Below are positions 21,269 to 23,379 of a stretch of 23,379 bases of DNA, in pieces. The first letter of the stretch is position 1, and the number at the start of each line of letters is the position of its first letter. The notes beneath the pieces were generated by a model that saw only the letters and a list, made by a program, of their open reading frames with translations, had not been told where the DNA came from and searched no databases. A program made the translations under genes and the position numbers. Origin of the DNA: Synergistaceae bacterium UBA4088 (GTDB taxonomy: Bacteria > Synergistota > Synergistia > Synergistales > Thermovirgaceae); assembly GCA_002382605.1 (NCBI GenBank), contig DFYG01000036.1, positions 3,024 to 26,402 of the forward strand, in the 5' to 3' direction.

Positions 21269-22588
21269 TCATTGAAGCGGCGTTCCGGCCTTTGCCCCGG
21301 CCACAACGTTCCTGCAGTTTGTTTCAGGAACCATGAAAGCCAGGATCAACCCGGCGACCGCGCCCCCAAAGCAGAGGAGCAGCGCCCCCCGATACTGCAC
21401 GACAGGAGAATAGGGCGAAAGAAGATCTATGATCGCCCCCATCGCCGGAGGAAGTGCCGCAATTCCGATAAATGTACCCGTATTCAGGACCGAAAGAGCG
21501 ACACCAGTGTAGCGGGGATTGTTAGTCTCCTTTACCACTGCTATGCATAGCACGATGGCCATCGACGCGACTCCCATCACAAAAAGCACAGGCTTGAGCA
21601 GACCGAGTGGGGGTCTGCCCGACCCGGCGAAGATCATCACGCCCCAGGCCAGGGCATTGACCATGCTCATTAAAATGAGGGGCAGCCTTCTTGCGCCAAG
21701 CATGTCCGAAATCTTCCCGATGATCACTCCACCCGCCATAGCTCCGAAAATTGCGATCGATACAAGCCCGGAAGCCTCCCGCCGGGTCATCCCGTAAACA
21801 TCCGTGAGCCAGGGCACTCCCCATGCTCCTGTGAAGGCTATCTGCCCCCCGGAAAAGAAAGCGACAAGGATCGTAGCGGGCCACATGGCCCTGGAGGACA
21901 ACGCAGCCTTCAGAGCGGGAAGAAGGTCCCCGCAGGAAGTCTCACTCACCGGATCAACGGCAGAGATGGACGCAAAACCCATGTCGGTGGGGCGATTGCG
22001 AATCAGCACAAAACACGCGGCGGCCAGCAGGAAGGACAACCCGCCGATGGCGGCGAAGGTCATGCGCCAGGTGAAAAGCCCCACCATCAGCGCCAGCGGC
22101 GTCTGGGCGACAAGGCCCCCGAAGTTCCCCACGAGGGTGGTGACCCCCGACATGGTGGCGAACTCCTTCTCGCTGTACCACTCCGAAAGGATCTTCAGAA
22201 TACAGACGAAAACGGTCGACACACCTATGCCAACGATGAACCTTCCGGCGTAGGCCCATCCTATCGAAGGCGCGAAACCGAACATGATGGAACCCGCTCC
22301 GGAAAGAAGGATCCCGACCGACGATGTCTTCCTCGCACCCAGAGTGTCGGCAAGCATCCCGACCGGGATCTGCATAATGAGGTAGGCATAAAAATACATT
22401 GAAGCAAGGTTGCCGAATGCCGCCCCTGAAATACCGAAGACGGCAGTAAGGTCATCGCGGACAACTCCGGGCGCGAGCCGGTGGAAGAATACGACCATAT
22501 ATGCAAGAGCCATGATGCTCCAGACCACCCACCTGTAGCGGCGGGCGCTCGCCCTGAACCATTCCATTCCGGAACCACCTGAAACCAT
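21269..22588 (-). CDS. MFS transporter (organophosphate/anion-type)
   Basis: A membrane protein of about 439 residues and 12 helices. Two starts are plausible: ATG at 22588 with AAGGGG about nine bases upstream, and ATG at 22567 (MEWFRASARRYRW) with AGGTGG upstream; the open frame continues up to 22666. Marks of the family are a long first helix ending FFHRLAPGV, motif A as GMLADTLGARKT, RFIVGIGVSTVFVCILKILS in helix 4, and SEWYSEKEFATMSG, resembling hexuronate, glycerol-3-phosphate and nitrate-type transporters. The central loop is soluble and serine-rich. The substrate cannot be told from sequence. It is divergent from the HAD hydrolase with about 90 bp between. Confidence 0.85.
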   Translation of the reverse strand: MVSGGSGMEWFRASARRYRWVVWSIMALAYMVVFFHRLAPGVVRDDLTAVFGISGAAFGNLASMYFYAYLIMQIPVGMLADTLGARKTSSVGILLSGAGSIMFGFAPSIGWAYAGRFIVGIGVSTVFVCILKILSEWYSEKEFATMSGVTTLVGNFGGLVAQTPLALMVGLFTWRMTFAAIGGLSFLLAAACFVLIRNRPTDMGFASISAVDPVSETSCGDLLPALKAALSSRAMWPATILVAFFSGGQIAFTGAWGVPWLTDVYGMTRREASGLVSIAIFGAMAGGVIIGKISDMLGARRLPLILMSMVNALAWGVMIFAGSGRPPLGLLKPVLFVMGVASMAIVLCIAVVKETNNPRYTGVALSVLNTGTFIGIAALPPAMGAIIDLLSPYSPVVQYRGALLLCFGGAVAGLILAFMVPETNCRNVVAGAKAGTPLQ

Positions 22589-22678
22589 TCGGACAACCCC
22601 TTCCGGGAGGCGCAATGTTATACTTTTCGAGTTGAAAAATCCGCACATACTATACAACTTATCCATTGGAGGCGTCCC

Positions 22679-23287
22679 GTGGCTTTAAAATGCGTCACTT
22701 TCGATTTCGGAGGAGTAATCGCGGAGGAGGGGTTCCGGGAGGGAATGCGGGCGATAGCCCTGCGTTTCGGGCTTGACCCGGAGAAGACAATAGACATGGC
22801 TTTCCGGCTCGTCTTCGATGCAAAATTCGTAGAGGGCCTGTGCACCGAAAAGGATCTCTGGGATCTCTTCAGGGACAGAACGGGTATCACGTCCGAAGAC
22901 GCAACTCTTCGAGAGATGGTGCTATCGCGCTTCATCGTCCGCCCCTGGATGCTGGAACTTGTCAGAACCCTCAAAGACCGCGGCTATATCGTGGCAATGC
23001 TGACCGACCAGGCCGGATGGCTCAAAGAGCTGGACGGAAGGAACCCCTTCCTGCACCTCTTCGACCCTGTCCTCAACAGCGGGGAGATCGGCAAGACGAA
23101 AAAGGACCCTGCGGTCTTTACAGATCTTGCCGCCGCGACAGGGGTAAAGCCTGAAGAGATACTCTTCGTGGACGACAACGATGGCAATATCGAAAGGGCG
23201 GCCTCTATGGGATTGAAAACCATTCTTTACAGGGACAGGGAAGGTTTTGAGAGGGAGATCAGAGGAGCCGTAAATCGTTACGTGTGA
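22679..23287 (+). CDS. HAD-family hydrolase (subfamily IA)
   Basis: A 202-residue haloacid dehalogenase-superfamily phosphatase. Motif I is TFDFGGVIAE with nucleophile Asp9; the residue two positions later, usually acidic, is glycine, as in the FDFGGV subgroup. Motif II is VAMLTDQAG, motif III the lysine in GEIGKTKKDPAVF and motif IV EILFVDDNDGNI. An alpha-helical cap region (residues about 18-85) fits subfamily IA. The start is a GTG at 22679, with TTGGAGGC about seven bases upstream. The final codons (VNRYV and stop) lie in a heptamer array, so the C-terminus may be repeat-derived. Probably a small phosphometabolite phosphatase. Confidence 0.85.
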   Translation: MALKCVTFDFGGVIAEEGFREGMRAIALRFGLDPEKTIDMAFRLVFDAKFVEGLCTEKDLWDLFRDRTGITSEDATLREMVLSRFIVRPWMLELVRTLKDRGYIVAMLTDQAGWLKELDGRNPFLHLFDPVLNSGEIGKTKKDPAVFTDLAAATGVKPEEILFVDDNDGNIERAASMGLKTILYRDREGFEREIRGAVNRYV

Positions 23288-23297
23288 AATGTTACTC
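23270..23297. repeat. tandem heptamer array 3, four units
   Basis: Units at 23270, 23277, 23284 and 23291: GTAAATC, GTTACGT, GTGAAAT, GTTACTC. The stop codon of the HAD gene (23285-23287) falls in the third unit. It has the same 7-bp phase and GTnA core as the array at 16843. Confidence 0.65.
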
Positions 23298-23357
23298 GCA
23301 AAACCCGATCAAAAACGTGACCTTTTCAATAATCCCGCTTTTGAGCTTGCCATAAAT

Positions 23358-23371
23358 TAGCCACGAGCCAC
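23358..23371. repeat. heptamer array 4 (two units, at window edge)
   Basis: TAGCCAC and GAGCCAC lie back to back eight bases before the window end, in the same strand sense as the first array (compare GAGTCAC). The array may continue beyond the window. Confidence 0.4.
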
Positions 23372-23379
23372 CTACCCTA

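Overview
The window looks like chromosomal DNA from an anaerobic, peptide- and amino-acid-using diderm bacterium. The mix fits Synergistota best: a peptide ABC importer, a RocB-type M20 peptidase, remnants of an M42 aminopeptidase and a sodium:solute symporter, many small-molecule transporters, and iron-sulfur or flavin proteins. That assignment is inference from gene content and protein style; no rRNA or other marker is present.

Layout. (1) 1-238, minus strand: the N-terminus of a membrane protein that runs off the edge. (2) 239-3690: a scrappy region holding a flavin reductase, a chimeric pseudogene (M42 aminopeptidase start joined to a symporter fragment), an FMN-dependent iron-sulfur-type flavoprotein, an exported dienelactone hydrolase with a terminator, and about 270 bp of unexplained sequence. 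(3) 3686-4909, minus: an AAA_14/DUF4143 ATPase with a promoter and a perfect 12-bp palindrome upstream. (4) 5149-10713, plus: a compact five-gene ABC importer operon (binding protein, two permeases, two ATPases; the last four genes joined by ATGA overlaps), followed by an HD-domain hydrolase. (5) 11553-15537, minus: RocB-like peptidase, QueT-type transporter and a PAS-PAS-GGDEF-HD-GYP protein, the last two translationally coupled. (6) 15667-18248, plus: an MFS transporter, a 108-aa orphan and an exported PDZ protein. (7) 18233-20334, minus: an EamA transporter and an MFS transporter. (8) 20457-21257, plus: an exported LmeA/DUF2993-like protein. (9) 21269-22588, minus: a third MFS transporter. 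(10) 22679-23287, plus: a HAD hydrolase.

The most striking observation is the binding protein of the ABC operon. Its two halves occur in the opposite order from the SBP_bac_5 family: the half that is normally C-terminal follows the signal peptide directly, and the half that is normally N-terminal closes the protein, so it appears circularly permuted. The partner DppC-like permease carries an extra, probably beta-rich, extracytoplasmic insert of about 120 residues. Together these may form a variant importer with altered docking between binding protein and permease.

A second theme is a family of degenerate tandem 7-bp repeats (consensus GATTCAC, or GTGAATC on the other strand) in four places: 5057-5098, 16843-16877, 23270-23297 and 23358-23371. 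Two arrays run through the stop codons of genes and supply their last codons. No CRISPR array, tRNA, rRNA, intact insertion sequence or recognised riboswitch was found.
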